Below are positions 15,230-23,826 of a stretch of DNA of 35,805 nt, piece by piece. Numbering within the stretch: position 1 is the first letter of the stretch; each line of letters begins with the position of its first letter. The stretch is from Candidatus Brocadiia bacterium. Its GTDB lineage: Bacteria > Planctomycetota > PUPC01. A program made the position numbers and the translations under genes. Location: NCBI GenBank assembly GCA_030605345.1, contig JAUWIN010000015.1:1-35805 (forward strand), written 5' to 3'. The notes under the pieces are model-generated. The model saw only the letters and a program-made list of their open reading frames with translations, searched no databases and was not told where the DNA came from.

Positions 15230-16009
15230 TCAGACGACGAAGCTGTACGGATACGCAACGTCGATGTACTCAATCGCCGTGTCCGGGAACACTTTCTTCA
15301 GATACGTAGCCATCGCCTGCATTCCCGGCTTCTCGGCTGTTGCGTGATTCACAATAAGCAGCGGGATGTCGAGGTCGGTTGCCCACAGGCCGTCGGACCA
15401 GAAATTCATGCCGTCATCTGTGGCCAGGATAACGTCCGGCTTCAACTTGTACATGGTCGGAAGATGCGTGATGGCCCCGGTGCCAACCGCCATTCTCGTC
15501 ACCTGCCTGGTCTTGTCCCCGAAGATGAGCACGGTCTCCTGTCCAAGAGCGCGGACTTTTTCGAGTACCAGCCGTGCGGCTTCGGCAACACTGACCGGGT
15601 CGAGAAGGCATATCTTGTAATAGGACTCAACAGGTCTCTCTTCGCTGCCGAATCCCAGAAACGAAGCCCATGCGTCCGGGATGCCAAACTCCGGCATTCT
15701 GTCCCACGTATCGTGGCAGCGAACGAGCGTCATGCCGCATTCATCGAGCAGGCGCTTTTTGTCCGCGACGAGGTGTCGGCCGGTCTCGGTGTCTTCATAG
15801 CCTGGATAGAATGCCGGTTCATGGGTGACGAAGAAGTTGAGCCCTCTCTTTGCGGCTTGTCGTATGGCGGCATTTGTTGGAATCCAGGCGGTCGCAATGC
15901 CAGTTACATCCGATTCTGGATCGCCGTGCAGAAACTGGTCGCACGTCGCGTCCCAGTCCACCCATTTTCCAACTTCTCGAAAATGGTTCATGACCTCTTT
16001 TGCTTTCAC
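15230..16009 (-). CDS. Nif3-like dinuclear metal-centre protein
   Basis: The 259-residue protein matches the Nif3/DUF34 family: VTGIATAWIPTNAAIRQAAKRGLNFFVTHEPAFY contains the THE/H metal-binding motif; MAVGTGAITHLPTMYKLKPDVILATDDGM and LLIVNHATAEKPGMQAM supply the later conserved glycine-rich and NH/E ligands. Members form hexamers with a dimetal site; proposed roles include a hydrolase or chaperone-like function, and I can say no more. It converges with the FG-GAP gene and diverges from the DUF4091-type gene, and has its own promoter. Confidence 0.85.
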   Translation of the reverse strand: MKAKEVMNHFREVGKWVDWDATCDQFLHGDPESDVTGIATAWIPTNAAIRQAAKRGLNFFVTHEPAFYPGYEDTETGRHLVADKKRLLDECGMTLVRCHDTWDRMPEFGIPDAWASFLGFGSEERPVESYYKICLLDPVSVAEAARLVLEKVRALGQETVLIFGDKTRQVTRMAVGTGAITHLPTMYKLKPDVILATDDGMNFWSDGLWATDLDIPLLIVNHATAEKPGMQAMATYLKKVFPDTAIEYIDVAYPYSFVV

Positions 16010-16096
16010 GACTCGCCTCCTCGCTCAACGTGCCGAAGAACTCAGGGCCAGCTGCGCCATCCACAGGATTAGCGCACTTCCGAAGTGACGTCGTTG

Positions 16097-16124
16097 ATCT
16101 TAGCTGCTGGACTCAGATTGTCAA
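16097..16124 (-). promoter_or_regulatory. Sigma-70-type promoter of the Nif3-like gene
   Basis: On the minus strand, TTGACA (16124-16119), 16-bp spacer, TAAGAT (16102-16097), about 85 bases before the start codon at 16009. Matching hexamers and spacing are good, -10 imperfect. Confidence 0.55.
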
Positions 16125-16225
16125 TGTTGGCGGCGCTCGTATTGTCCTGTTCTCTTGCAAACCACACCGCCATTGCTCAGAATGGACGCCATGACGGGAA
16201 ACGAGTGGAACAACAGGGGGCGAAG

Positions 16226-18949
16226 ATGAAAACCGCAGGCTTGCACGCAGTAGCCGGGTTGTTCCTTTGCGTGCTGTGCTGTGACGCGGGAAACGCCGCG
16301 GAAGGCCCAATCGTGATTACGGACTTCGAGCATTCGTCGGATAAACGCCTTGTGGACACGCAGCACGGGGCAATGATATCGGACGACATCTCCTCCCATG
16401 GGCGCTGTTCGCTGAAAATACAGGCCGCAGAATATGTCAACATCCGGACGCAGCGGCTTGGCCTGAGCCGCCCGCACGACCTGCTCAAAATCGACCTGTT
16501 CAATGCGTGCGGTACGGTGCAGCAGGTCCGGGCGGAGATTTTTGACGAAACATCTTTAAGGGGCTACTGGTACCGGCACGTGCGCCGGTACGCCCTCCGG
16601 CCGGGCTGGAACACGCTCAGCATCACCGTCGCCAGACTTTACCGCGGCGAAAAGAACGCCAGAAGGATCAACGACGCATACCTCGACCCGGCGAAAATCA
16701 ACCGGATAGACCTGGCGTTCCAGTCCGGTCCGGGGCGCGGGTTCATTTACATCGACAACATCCGTTTCGAGCCGGACGCGCCGATGCCGCCGGTTGAGGG
16801 ACTTCTACCCTTCGATTTCGGCCCTGAAAACCAAGCTGCGCGCCACGGCTTCATTACTTCATCGCGCGAGGAATATGAACCAAAACGCGGTTACGGCTGG
16901 TCGAGCGACGGCTGGCCCGGAGCGGTCCGTGACTACATTCACCCTAACTCCCTGCTTGGGGATTTTCGCGAAGCCAGAGGGGAGACCTTCTCGCTACGGG
17001 TGCCCGACGGCAAGTATCACGTGCGCGTTTACTACGAGGATCATGGATGGTGGTCGGACCAGTTCGCGCGGTTCTCGTGGCGGACGATAAACATGGAGGG
17101 GAAGCAAGTATACGAAGAACGCCTCACGCAGGAAGCGGCCGCGGCGCGGTTTTATCGGTTCGCCGACGTCGAGCCGCGGCCAACCACCGACCTGTACGAA
17201 ACGTACATCAAAAATGGCCGCTACAAGCCCAAAGAGTTTGACATCACGGTCAGCGACGGAAAGCTTGACGTTCGATTCGATGCGGACAGAGCGTGGGCCT
17301 GCCGCGTCTCGGCGCTGGTAGTGTGGCCCGCTGACCAGGCGGAAGCAGCCGCCGAATGGTGTGCTGAACTCGACCGCCGGATGCACGCGCAGTTCGACGC
17401 CGGAAACGTTTACATCTGCTCCGCCCCGCGCGGACGACACATCACCGACATCCCCGAAAGCGCCCGCAAAGAGGGGTTCCTCGTGTTCTCCGCAGGAGGG
17501 ACAACACCGACGGGCCCGAATTATGTCCCCAGCAAAACCGAGCTGCTCTCGGCCCTGGAACTCTTCTGTGTCCCTGGCCAAGACACCGGCGCCGCGTTCA
17601 GTTTCAGGGCGGAGCACGGCGGGTCTCTAAAGCTCAGCACCAGTGTGCCAGGGCTTGGGGCTGAACTAAACCTCGTGCAAAACCGCATCAAGCGGAAGGG
17701 CGACGGCGCCTACACGATTGTGCCCGATACACTCCAACCCACCACTGAAGTGGCCGTCCGGGCAACGGGAACCCGCCAGTTCTGGATTGAAATCACTGCG
17801 CCTCCCGACACGGAACCAGGCAGATACAAGGGCGAGGTAAGCCTCAAGTTTCGCGAGAAAAACAAGATAATCCCTGTCTCGGTCGATGTGCTGCCAATTG
17901 AGTTGTCCGAGCCGAGTTTCACATTCGGGATGTTCGGCTTGATGCCCGACAACTACGCAGCGCCGGGGGCTCTGGAAAAGGTCATCGAACTGCTCAAGCG
18001 CCACGGCATGTCATCGGTCGCGGACGCCCCACTGGGCCGTGTGAGCGTGGAAGACGGCCGCGTGAAGGTCGATTTTACCCGAGCCGACGAGGTAATGAAA
18101 TTTCTGAAAAAGACGGGCTTTACCCTCCCGGTCGATACCTACGGCGGAGGGTTGAGGGGTCTCAGCGGTGCGGCGAAGAAACTCGGAGTCCCGGCCGAAG
18201 AAGCGTTCCGGCTGGCTGCAGCACGCCTTCGCGGCCACGCAAAAATCATGGGATGGCTCCCGGTGAGTTATTCGATGGTGGACGAGCCGCAGTGGTCGGA
18301 CGAAGCACTGGAGCGTGCCACGCAGCGCGTCAGGCAGGTCAACGCCGCCGCGCCCTGGCTCCTGACCAATGGATACTGGAGCCCCAGCGCCGGCAACAGG
18401 TCCCACAGAAAACTGATGGACACACTCGACAGGACGACCCTCGGCAGGGTGACACCGGAGGCGGTGCGGTACCTCAAATCGAAAGGCAAGAGCATTGGGT
18501 TTTACAGCGGCTGCTCGCGTCACGAGTTCGGCCTGAAACAATGGGCCGCTGCCTCCGAAGGCCTCGATGCGCACTACGCCTGGCACTTCTACATCCGGTA
18601 CGGCGACCCATACTACGACCTCGACGCCCGTGAGCCGGACGTCTGTATGGTCTATTACACCCCGACGGAGGTCCGACCGTCGCTCCGGCTCAAGGACGTG
18701 CGCGCCGGAGCCTATGACTTCCTGTACCTGCAAACCCTTTCAGATGCGCTGCGTAGTGCCCGGGACGACACCGCGGCGGAGGAAGCAAGGCAACTCCTCG
18801 ACAAGGCGGCAAAGGCGGGAAATATATATCTCGACAGGTCGGCGCCCAGGATTGCCGACCGCGACGCTTTCCGCCGCAAAGTGGCCGAGGCGATACTTGA
18901 ACTGACGAAGGGCAAGAAAAAAACCGGGGAACTCGGACTCCGAAAGTAG
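16226..18949 (+). CDS. Secreted malectin/DUF4091-type carbohydrate-active protein
   Basis: The 907-residue protein starts at an ATG behind AGGGGG; its signal peptide runs MKTAGLHAVAGLFLCVLCC to about AGNAA. A jelly-roll module (about 29-185: ITDFEHSSDKR...RGFIYIDNIRFEP) is followed by a malectin-like module (about 190-375: LPFDFGPENQAARHG...GYGW...DGKYHVRVYYED), both usual for glycan binding. The C-terminal half (about 570-880) is a glycoside-hydrolase-like barrel ending in a DUF4091 pattern, WHFYIRYGDPYYDL...SLRLKDVRAGAYDFLYLQTL, with SMVDEPQW a candidate acid/base region. Such proteins are common in polysaccharide-degrading uncultured bacteria; the substrate is unknown. The in-frame extension upstream of the ATG lacks a ribosome site. 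Confidence 0.8.
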   Translation: MKTAGLHAVAGLFLCVLCCDAGNAAEGPIVITDFEHSSDKRLVDTQHGAMISDDISSHGRCSLKIQAAEYVNIRTQRLGLSRPHDLLKIDLFNACGTVQQVRAEIFDETSLRGYWYRHVRRYALRPGWNTLSITVARLYRGEKNARRINDAYLDPAKINRIDLAFQSGPGRGFIYIDNIRFEPDAPMPPVEGLLPFDFGPENQAARHGFITSSREEYEPKRGYGWSSDGWPGAVRDYIHPNSLLGDFREARGETFSLRVPDGKYHVRVYYEDHGWWSDQFARFSWRTINMEGKQVYEERLTQEAAAARFYRFADVEPRPTTDLYETYIKNGRYKPKEFDITVSDGKLDVRFDADRAWACRVSALVVWPADQAEAAAEWCAELDRRMHAQFDAGNVYICSAPRGRHITDIPESARKEGFLVFSAGGTTPTGPNYVPSKTELLSALELFCVPGQDTGAAFSFRAEHGGSLKLSTSVPGLGAELNLVQNRIKRKGDGAYTIVPDTLQPTTEVAVRATGTRQFWIEITAPPDTEPGRYKGEVSLKFREKNKIIPVSVDVLPIELSEPSFTFGMFGLMPDNYAAPGALEKVIELLKRHGMSSVADAPLGRVSVEDGRVKVDFTRADEVMKFLKKTGFTLPVDTYGGGLRGLSGAAKKLGVPAEEAFRLAAARLRGHAKIMGWLPVSYSMVDEPQWSDEALERATQRVRQVNAAAPWLLTNGYWSPSAGNRSHRKLMDTLDRTTLGRVTPEAVRYLKSKGKSIGFYSGCSRHEFGLKQWAAASEGLDAHYAWHFYIRYGDPYYDLDAREPDVCMVYYTPTEVRPSLRLKDVRAGAYDFLYLQTLSDALRSARDDTAAEEARQLLDKAAKAGNIYLDRSAPRIADRDAFRRKVAEAILELTKGKKKTGELGLRK

Positions 18950-19092
18950 CCCGCGCTCGTAGAGCATGTCGTAGCCGTAGGCGGCCCGGCAAAGAGCGCG
19001 GGGCGGTTGAGCATATAGCGCAACATATTCCATATGCCCTGCGCGGGGCTCACGATGTTCGTTCCGCTCTCCCAAAATCGCTCCGGTTTTAC
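18950..19092 (-). other. Intergenic region with possible coding remnant
   Basis: Between the DUF4091-type gene and the rplM promoter, the minus strand reads WNMLRYMLNRPALFAG in one frame and then, after a shift, AAYGYDMLYERGLLSESE in another. Joined they look like the C-terminus of a real protein broken by a frameshift, but I cannot name it and the stretch overlaps the real gene at its left end. Confidence 0.25.
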
Positions 19093-19121
19093 TTGACTCG
19101 CGCCCTGAGCACGGCTATAAT
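19093..19121 (+). promoter_or_regulatory. Consensus promoter of rplM-rpsI
   Basis: TTGACT (19093-19098), 17-bp spacer, TATAAT (19116-19121), about 52 bases before the rplM start: a near-consensus housekeeping promoter, as expected for ribosomal proteins. Confidence 0.85.
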
Positions 19122-19172
19122 CCCCCGACGTAGCTATGCTGATGTGTGTGTGAATGTTCAGGTAGGATGCCC

Positions 19173-19616
19173 ATGACGCAAAGTTTCATGGCCAAGTCAG
19201 CTGATGTCGAGCGCAAGTGGTGTCTGGTCGATGCCGAAGGCCAGATCCTCGGCCGGCTTGCTGCCAAGGTGGCAACTGTTCTCCAGGGCAAACATAAGCC
19301 GACCTACACGCCGCACGTGGACACGGGCGACTTCGTGGTGGTGGTCAACGCAGAAAAAATTGCGGTCACCGGCCACAAGTTGCGTGACAAAAAATACTAC
19401 CGCGCCTCGGGCTACCCTGGGGGGCTGAAGGAAATCTCACTGGACAAGCTGCTCAAGAAGAAGCCGGCGGAAGCGGTGAGGCTGGCGGTCAAGCGGATGC
19501 TGCCGAAAACCAAACTCGGTCGTAAGATGTTCACGAAATTTAAGGTCTATGCCGGGCCCGACCATCCCCACGCCGCCCAGAAGCCCGAACCGTTGAAACT
19601 ACAATTTGCGGAGTGA
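19173..19616 (+). CDS. rplM: 50S ribosomal protein L13
   Basis: 147 residues, close to the usual 142-150. The family signatures are [15 protein letters not shown] near the N-terminus, [28 protein letters not shown], and [30 protein letters not shown] at the C-terminus. It binds 23S rRNA early in 50S assembly. AGGTAGG upstream at 19160-19166 is about 6 bases before the chosen ATG; in-frame ATGs at 19167 and 19188 are alternatives. It forms the usual pair with rpsI, whose start follows 5 bases after this stop. Confidence 0.97.
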   Translation: MTQSFMAKSADVERKWCLVDAEGQILGRLAAKVATVLQGKHKPTYTPHVDTGDFVVVVNAEKIAVTGHKLRDKKYYRASGYPGGLKEISLDKLLKKKPAEAVRLAVKRMLPKTKLGRKMFTKFKVYAGPDHPHAAQKPEPLKLQFAE

Positions 19617-19620
19617 CACC

Positions 19621-20016
19621 GTGGCGCAAGGCCCTGTTTACCTTGGCACCGGGCGAAGGAAATCTTCGGTCGCGCGCGTCCGGCTGATGCGCGGCACCGG
19701 CACGGTCACGGTCAACGGCGCCGACGCGGCTAAGTACTTCCCTCACGAACGAGCGCTGCAGTTCGCCGTGCGGTCGCTCGATGCTACTGAAGTAAGGAGT
19801 AAATACGACGTGGCGGCGCGGTGTAGCGGCGGTGGGTTCACCGGTCAGGCGGGCGCACTCCGGCTGGGGATCGCACGGGCGTTGCTCAAGGCGGACAAGT
19901 CCCTCGAATCAAGGCTCAGGGACGGCGGCCTGCTGACCCGCGACCCGCGTGAGAAGGAACGCAAGAAATACGGCCGACGCGGCGCCAGGGCCGGGTTCCA
20001 GTTCTCCAAACGCTGA
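19621..20016 (+). CDS. rpsI: 30S ribosomal protein S9
   Basis: 131 residues, typical for S9. It has YLGTGRRKSSVARVRLMRGTGTVTVNG, then GGGFTGQAGALRLGIARALL and RDPREKERKKYGRRGARAGFQFSKR, including the conserved C-terminal KR that reaches the P-site tRNA. GGAG (19610-19613) lies 7 bases before the GTG at 19621; a longer TTG start at 19606 would overlap the rplM end and is less likely. A perfect hairpin follows at 20039-20063. Confidence 0.97.
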   Translation: MAQGPVYLGTGRRKSSVARVRLMRGTGTVTVNGADAAKYFPHERALQFAVRSLDATEVRSKYDVAARCSGGGFTGQAGALRLGIARALLKADKSLESRLRDGGLLTRDPREKERKKYGRRGARAGFQFSKR

Positions 20017-20038
20017 ATTCCACGATGTTCAGTGTGTT

Positions 20039-20063
20039 CGCCACTGCGTGCGCCGCAGTGGCG
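20039..20063 (+). terminator. Hairpin after rpsI
   Basis: CGCCACTGCG-TGCGC-CGCAGTGGCG is a perfect 10-bp stem 22 bases after the rpsI stop. No T-tract follows (CCTCGGT), so it may stabilise the 3' end or stop polymerase with help from Rho. Confidence 0.6.
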
Positions 20064-20231
20064 CCTCGGTCACAAGTACCTTCATCCCGCTAATATCAAC
20101 TGGGTTTCAACCTCCCGAAAAGATACAATAAAATGTTTCGTTACTGGAAACTTGAAATAAGGGATTGGGAGATTTAGTGCAATTTACAGTCGTTGAGCTG
20201 GATAAACACCATCCAAGTAAAGGGTGATAAA

Positions 20232-21311
20232 ATGTCACAGTTTCCGCTTCAGAACCCGTCGCCAGATTTTCAGAGCCTGGAACAAGTTTTGAAGGGTGAA
20301 AAAGAGCCGGACAAAGTTTACTTTGCAGACTGGGCCCTTGATGGGGAAATGGTCAGATACATTATAGAAAACCTTTTCGGAGAGAAGGCGGTCCCCATAA
20401 CAGACGGGACACTCGAAGCGCGTCGACGACAGGACATCAATTTCTACTACAGAATGGGCTATGATTATGTTCAGTCAGGACCTTCTTTCCAAAATATGCC
20501 TCAATTCAAATCGAGAAAAACAGCAAATACAGCTGCGCTTGCTGAGAGCGACAGAACCTGGGTAGAAGAAGGCGGCGGCATAATCAAGAACTGGGAAGAT
20601 TTCGAAAAAGTAGGATGGGATAACATAAAACACAACTTACAAGGATTAGAACAGGCTGAAAAATATCTTCCAGAAGGAATGAAAATAACTGTCGGCACTA
20701 CTGCGTTCGAAATGATTTTAGAAAACTTCTTAGGATACGAGGATTTGTTTATTCTCTCTCATGACAATCCCCAACTTGTAGAAGCAGTTTTCCAGCAGTG
20801 GGGACAAAAAATATACAATGCCTACGAAGAAGCGGTTCAACACCCCAAAGTAGGAGCAATCTTTCATGCTGATGATTTGGGTTTCAAAACTGCTACCATA
20901 ATGAGTCCTGAGTTTTTGAGGAAAAATGTATTCCCATGGTTTAAGAAATACGCCTCCCTTGCCCATGAGCAAGGGAAAACGTATTGGTACCACTGTTGCG
21001 GTAATGTTTTAGATGTAATGGATGACTTGATTGAAGATGTAAAGATTGACGCCTTCCATTCCTTTCAGGATGTAATCATTCCTATCGATGAGTTTATGAC
21101 CAGATATCCGCAAGTTGCCGCACTTGGGGGAATAGATGTAGATAACCTGGGAAGGATGAGCGAGCAGGAATTAAGAAAATGTGTACGAGATACCTTGGCC
21201 AAATGCATGCCCGGAAAGTACGCCTTGGGTTCAGGGAGTTCAGTAACAAATTATACCCCTCCTCAAAACTACCTGGCCATGATGGAAGAAGGGGTTAATT
21301 GGCGGGGTTAA
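20232..21311 (+). CDS. Uroporphyrinogen decarboxylase-family protein (methyltransferase-like)
   Basis: The 359-residue protein has the URO-D superfamily fold: GMKITVGTTAFEMILENFLGYEDLF, HADDLGFKTATIMSPEFLRKNVFPWFKKY, YHCCGNVLDVMDDLIEDVKIDAFHSFQ and AALGGIDVDNLG. The H-x-C-G-N motif and absence of the N-terminal substrate Arg pattern of HemE point to the MtaA/CmuA-like branch (methyl or corrinoid-linked metabolism) rather than haem synthesis; the substrate is not known. The gene is clearly richer in A/T than its neighbours and stands alone between rpsI and rnfB, which suggests recent acquisition. AAGGGTG before the ATG at 20232 supports that start. Confidence 0.8.
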   Translation: MSQFPLQNPSPDFQSLEQVLKGEKEPDKVYFADWALDGEMVRYIIENLFGEKAVPITDGTLEARRRQDINFYYRMGYDYVQSGPSFQNMPQFKSRKTANTAALAESDRTWVEEGGGIIKNWEDFEKVGWDNIKHNLQGLEQAEKYLPEGMKITVGTTAFEMILENFLGYEDLFILSHDNPQLVEAVFQQWGQKIYNAYEEAVQHPKVGAIFHADDLGFKTATIMSPEFLRKNVFPWFKKYASLAHEQGKTYWYHCCGNVLDVMDDLIEDVKIDAFHSFQDVIIPIDEFMTRYPQVAALGGIDVDNLGRMSEQELRKCVRDTLAKCMPGKYALGSGSSVTNYTPPQNYLAMMEEGVNWRG

Positions 21312-21397
21312 CAATCAATAGACTTGGTGCGTTGGTCTGACGCGGCAGCCGGAACATATCCAAGGCAGTCGAATTCTTCTCGCACGTTTCCACTTGT

Positions 21398-22252
21398 TTA
21401 TGAGTTGTCACTGCCGGCACCGGCTGGCTGTTTCTCTTTGGCCGCGGGGCGGGCGGCGGCGCGCAGGTCAACGATGGTGTTCCTGGGACAGACTTCGGCG
21501 CACTTCCCGCAGAGGTCACACTTCTCGTAGTCAATCACCGCCAAGTTGTTCACCCCGTAGATGGCGTCGGAGGGCCATTCCTTCTCGCACTTGCGGCACG
21601 CAATGCAACCGGTCTGGCAGATTTTGTTCACCACCTTGCCGCGGTCGTGCGACTGGCATTTGACCCAGATGAGGCGGGACTTGGGCATCACTTTGATTAC
21701 GTTGGTCGGACAGACACGCTCGCACACGCCGCAGCCGGTGCAGCGCTCTTCGATGACGTGCGGCAGGCCGTCGCTACCCATGAAGAGGGCTTCAAACGGG
21801 CAGGCATCCACGCACGAGCCCAGCCCGAGACACGCGTAGTCGCACGCCTTGGGGCCGCCGTGGACCAGCACGGCCGCCCGGCAGTCGTCCACGCCGCGGT
21901 AGTCCTTGTTGGTTTTGCAGCCCATCCCACCGCCGCAGAGCATTCGGGCCACAGCGGGCTCCCGCTCCTCGACGGCTATCCCGAGCAGCCTGGAAATTTC
22001 CGCCCGTGCCTCCTCAGAGCAGACAGGGCAGATGTGCGGCGAGACATCGCCGGTGACCATGCGTTCGGCGGCTGTGGCGCAACCGGCCAGTCCGCAGGCG
22101 CCGCAATTCGCACCCGGCAGTAACTCCTCCACTTGCTCGATGCGGGGGTCCACATCCACCTGAAAGACCCTCGACGCCAGGGCCAGAGCAGTGCCCAAGA
22201 GGAGCGCCAACAGGCCCAGGACAATCAGCGAACCAACAGCGAAAGTGGTCAA
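21398..22252 (-). CDS. rnfB: Rnf electron-transport complex subunit RnfB
   Basis: The 284-residue iron-sulfur subunit begins at a TTG (22252) with GAGAGG just upstream; earlier in-frame ATGs would overlap rnfA heavily. An N-terminal membrane helix (VGSLIVLGLLALLLGTALAL) anchors it. Then come the RnfB-specific cluster CGACGLAGC...C and four ferredoxin-like motifs: SCVDACP, CTGCGVCERVCP, CIACRKCEKEWP and CDLCGKCAEVCP. The third motif has Trp where the last Cys should be. RnfB takes electrons from ferredoxin into the Rnf complex, which couples ferredoxin:NAD oxidoreduction to ion pumping. It is the last gene of rnfE-rnfA-rnfB. Confidence 0.93.
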   Translation of the reverse strand: MTTFAVGSLIVLGLLALLLGTALALASRVFQVDVDPRIEQVEELLPGANCGACGLAGCATAAERMVTGDVSPHICPVCSEEARAEISRLLGIAVEEREPAVARMLCGGGMGCKTNKDYRGVDDCRAAVLVHGGPKACDYACLGLGSCVDACPFEALFMGSDGLPHVIEERCTGCGVCERVCPTNVIKVMPKSRLIWVKCQSHDRGKVVNKICQTGCIACRKCEKEWPSDAIYGVNNLAVIDYEKCDLCGKCAEVCPRNTIVDLRAAARPAAKEKQPAGAGSDNS

Positions 22253-22263
22253 GATATTACCTC

Positions 22264-22911
22264 TCAACCCGCCATTCCGGCGAATCCCAGAAACGCCAGC
22301 GACATCAATCCGGTGCACAGGAAGGCGATTGGCGCCCCCTGCATGCAGCGGGGAAGGTTGAGGTGCCGCAGACGTTCGCGGATGCCCGCCATCAGCAGCA
22401 TAACCATCGTGAACCCCAGCCCGGCAAAGAACCCCTGGAGCACCGCGCCGACCAGTCCGATCTCGCTCGGCGTGTCCCCGCTGGTGTTCAGAAGCGCACC
22501 GCCCATCACCGCGCAGTTCGTGGTGATGAGGGCAAGATAGATGCCCATCGCGCGGTAGAGCGCGGGGACGTATCTTCGCAGGAACATCTCCACAAACTGG
22601 ACCAGCGACGCGATTACCAGAATGTACGACGCGGTCCTCAGCACCTCGACCAGCCCGTCGTCCGCAATAGGCCTCAGGAACGGAATCGCGGTCAGGAACG
22701 CTGAGTTCGGCACGAGCACATACACGTACACCAGATACGTGACAAACGACGCCATGGTCATCACGAAGGTCACGGCAATGCCCATTCCTATGGCCTTGCT
22801 CTTATCGTCGGACTGACCAATAAACGGGCACAAGCCCAGAAACCGGGCCACCACGAAGTTCTGCACGAAAAGGTTGAGGATGGCGATCTGGACAATGAGT
22901 TCAACGCTCAT
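22264..22911 (-). CDS. rnfA: Rnf complex membrane subunit RnfA
   Basis: The 215-residue integral membrane protein has six predicted helices. It shows the RnfA signatures NLFVQNFVVARFLGLCPFIG near the N-terminus and TTNCAVMGGAL in the middle. It forms, with RnfE, the inverted membrane pair that holds a 2Fe-2S cluster (Cys in LCPF and NCAV). Its ATG overlaps the rnfE stop in ATGA. The length is slightly more than the usual 190-195, mostly in the loop after the third helix. Confidence 0.96.
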   Translation of the reverse strand: MSVELIVQIAILNLFVQNFVVARFLGLCPFIGQSDDKSKAIGMGIAVTFVMTMASFVTYLVYVYVLVPNSAFLTAIPFLRPIADDGLVEVLRTASYILVIASLVQFVEMFLRRYVPALYRAMGIYLALITTNCAVMGGALLNTSGDTPSEIGLVGAVLQGFFAGLGFTMVMLLMAGIRERLRHLNLPRCMQGAPIAFLCTGLMSLAFLGFAGMAG

Positions 22912-23549
22912 TCGGGTGTCCCCTCGTGGAGATTGACCTGCCGCCTTTTGTGGCCGACAAACCGGAACAGCGCCAACAGCAGCCCGATGACGAGGAACGC
23001 ACCCGGCGACAGCACCAGGGCCGTCATCGGCACATAAACCGTCTGACCCGAGCTATCAAGCCAGATGGGATAGCCAAGGAACGTGCCCGACCCAAGCACT
23101 TCGCGGATGGTGGCGATCAGTAGCAGTGCCAGGGTAAAGCCAAGGCCGGTGCCAACACCGTCGAGCACCGATTTAAAGACGCCGTTCTTCGAGGCGAACG
23201 CCTCCGCCCTACCCAAGATGATACAGTTCACCACAATCAGCGGGACAAAAATGGAGAGAGCCTTGCTCTGCTCCCAAAAGAACCCCTTCAACACCATGTC
23301 CGCGATAGTAACGAAACTGGCGATGACCACGATGAAGCAAGGGATTCGGACCGCCTTGGGAATCAAACCCCGCAACATCGAGATGATGAAGTTCGAGCAA
23401 ATAAGCACTGCGCTGGCCGCGAGACCCATGGCGAACGCGTTCTTGACGTTGGTTGTCGTCGCCAGCGCCGGGCAAAGCCCCAGCATCAGAACGAAAATAG
23501 GGTTGTTTTTGAGGATGCCCTTGGTGAACTCTTCCCGGCTCTTGGTCAA
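22908..23549 (-). CDS. rnfE: Rnf complex membrane subunit RnfE
   Basis: The 213-residue membrane protein carries LKNNPIFVLMLGLCPALATTTNVKNAFAMGLA and VPLIVVNCIILGRAEAFASKNGVFKSVLDGVGTGLGF, both diagnostic of RnfE/RsxE, with the paired Cys (LCPAL and NCIIL). It begins with TTG at 23549 behind GGGAG at 6 bases. A consensus promoter lies just upstream (23576-23603), so rnfEAB is a separate unit; rnfC, rnfD and rnfG are not present next to it or elsewhere in the window. Confidence 0.95.
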   Translation of the reverse strand: MTKSREEFTKGILKNNPIFVLMLGLCPALATTTNVKNAFAMGLAASAVLICSNFIISMLRGLIPKAVRIPCFIVVIASFVTIADMVLKGFFWEQSKALSIFVPLIVVNCIILGRAEAFASKNGVFKSVLDGVGTGLGFTLALLLIATIREVLGSGTFLGYPIWLDSSGQTVYVPMTALVLSPGAFLVIGLLLALFRFVGHKRRQVNLHEGTPE

Positions 23550-23575
23550 GTTATGCTCCCGGTGAAATCGTGCGA

Positions 23576-23603
23576 ATTATATGCAGTACCGACCTCCTGT
23601 CAA
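23576..23603 (-). promoter_or_regulatory. Consensus promoter of rnfEAB
   Basis: On the minus strand, TTGACA (23603-23598), 16-bp spacer, TATAAT (23581-23576): both hexamers are perfect. Transcription should begin about 20 bases before the rnfE start codon. Confidence 0.8.
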
Positions 23604-23826
23604 GCGAGGCGGCTGCGACGCGAGGAGATGTTGCGGTGTATAACGTGGCAAGTGGTGTTGTCCTGCGGAGGAATCACAGGGACCGCTGGTTATTTGGCAG
23701 GAGGAGCAACACGCGCATCGCAATGACAAAGCCGCTTTTCGCGTGGGATTGTGTTGAGGACAGCCCAGGTCTGCTGTTACTCCGGCGTACTCGGGCGCTT
23801 ACTGGGCGTGAGCAAGTGCAGGTGTG
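23604..23826. other. Intergenic region between rho and the rnfEAB promoter
   Basis: I see no gene and no clear hairpin terminator for rho here. Confidence 0.5.

Noticed and set aside
14663-16072. A 469-codon plus-strand frame spanning the FG-GAP and Nif3-like genes
   Set aside because: It is Arg/Pro/His-rich, crosses two well-supported genes in other frames and has no domain.
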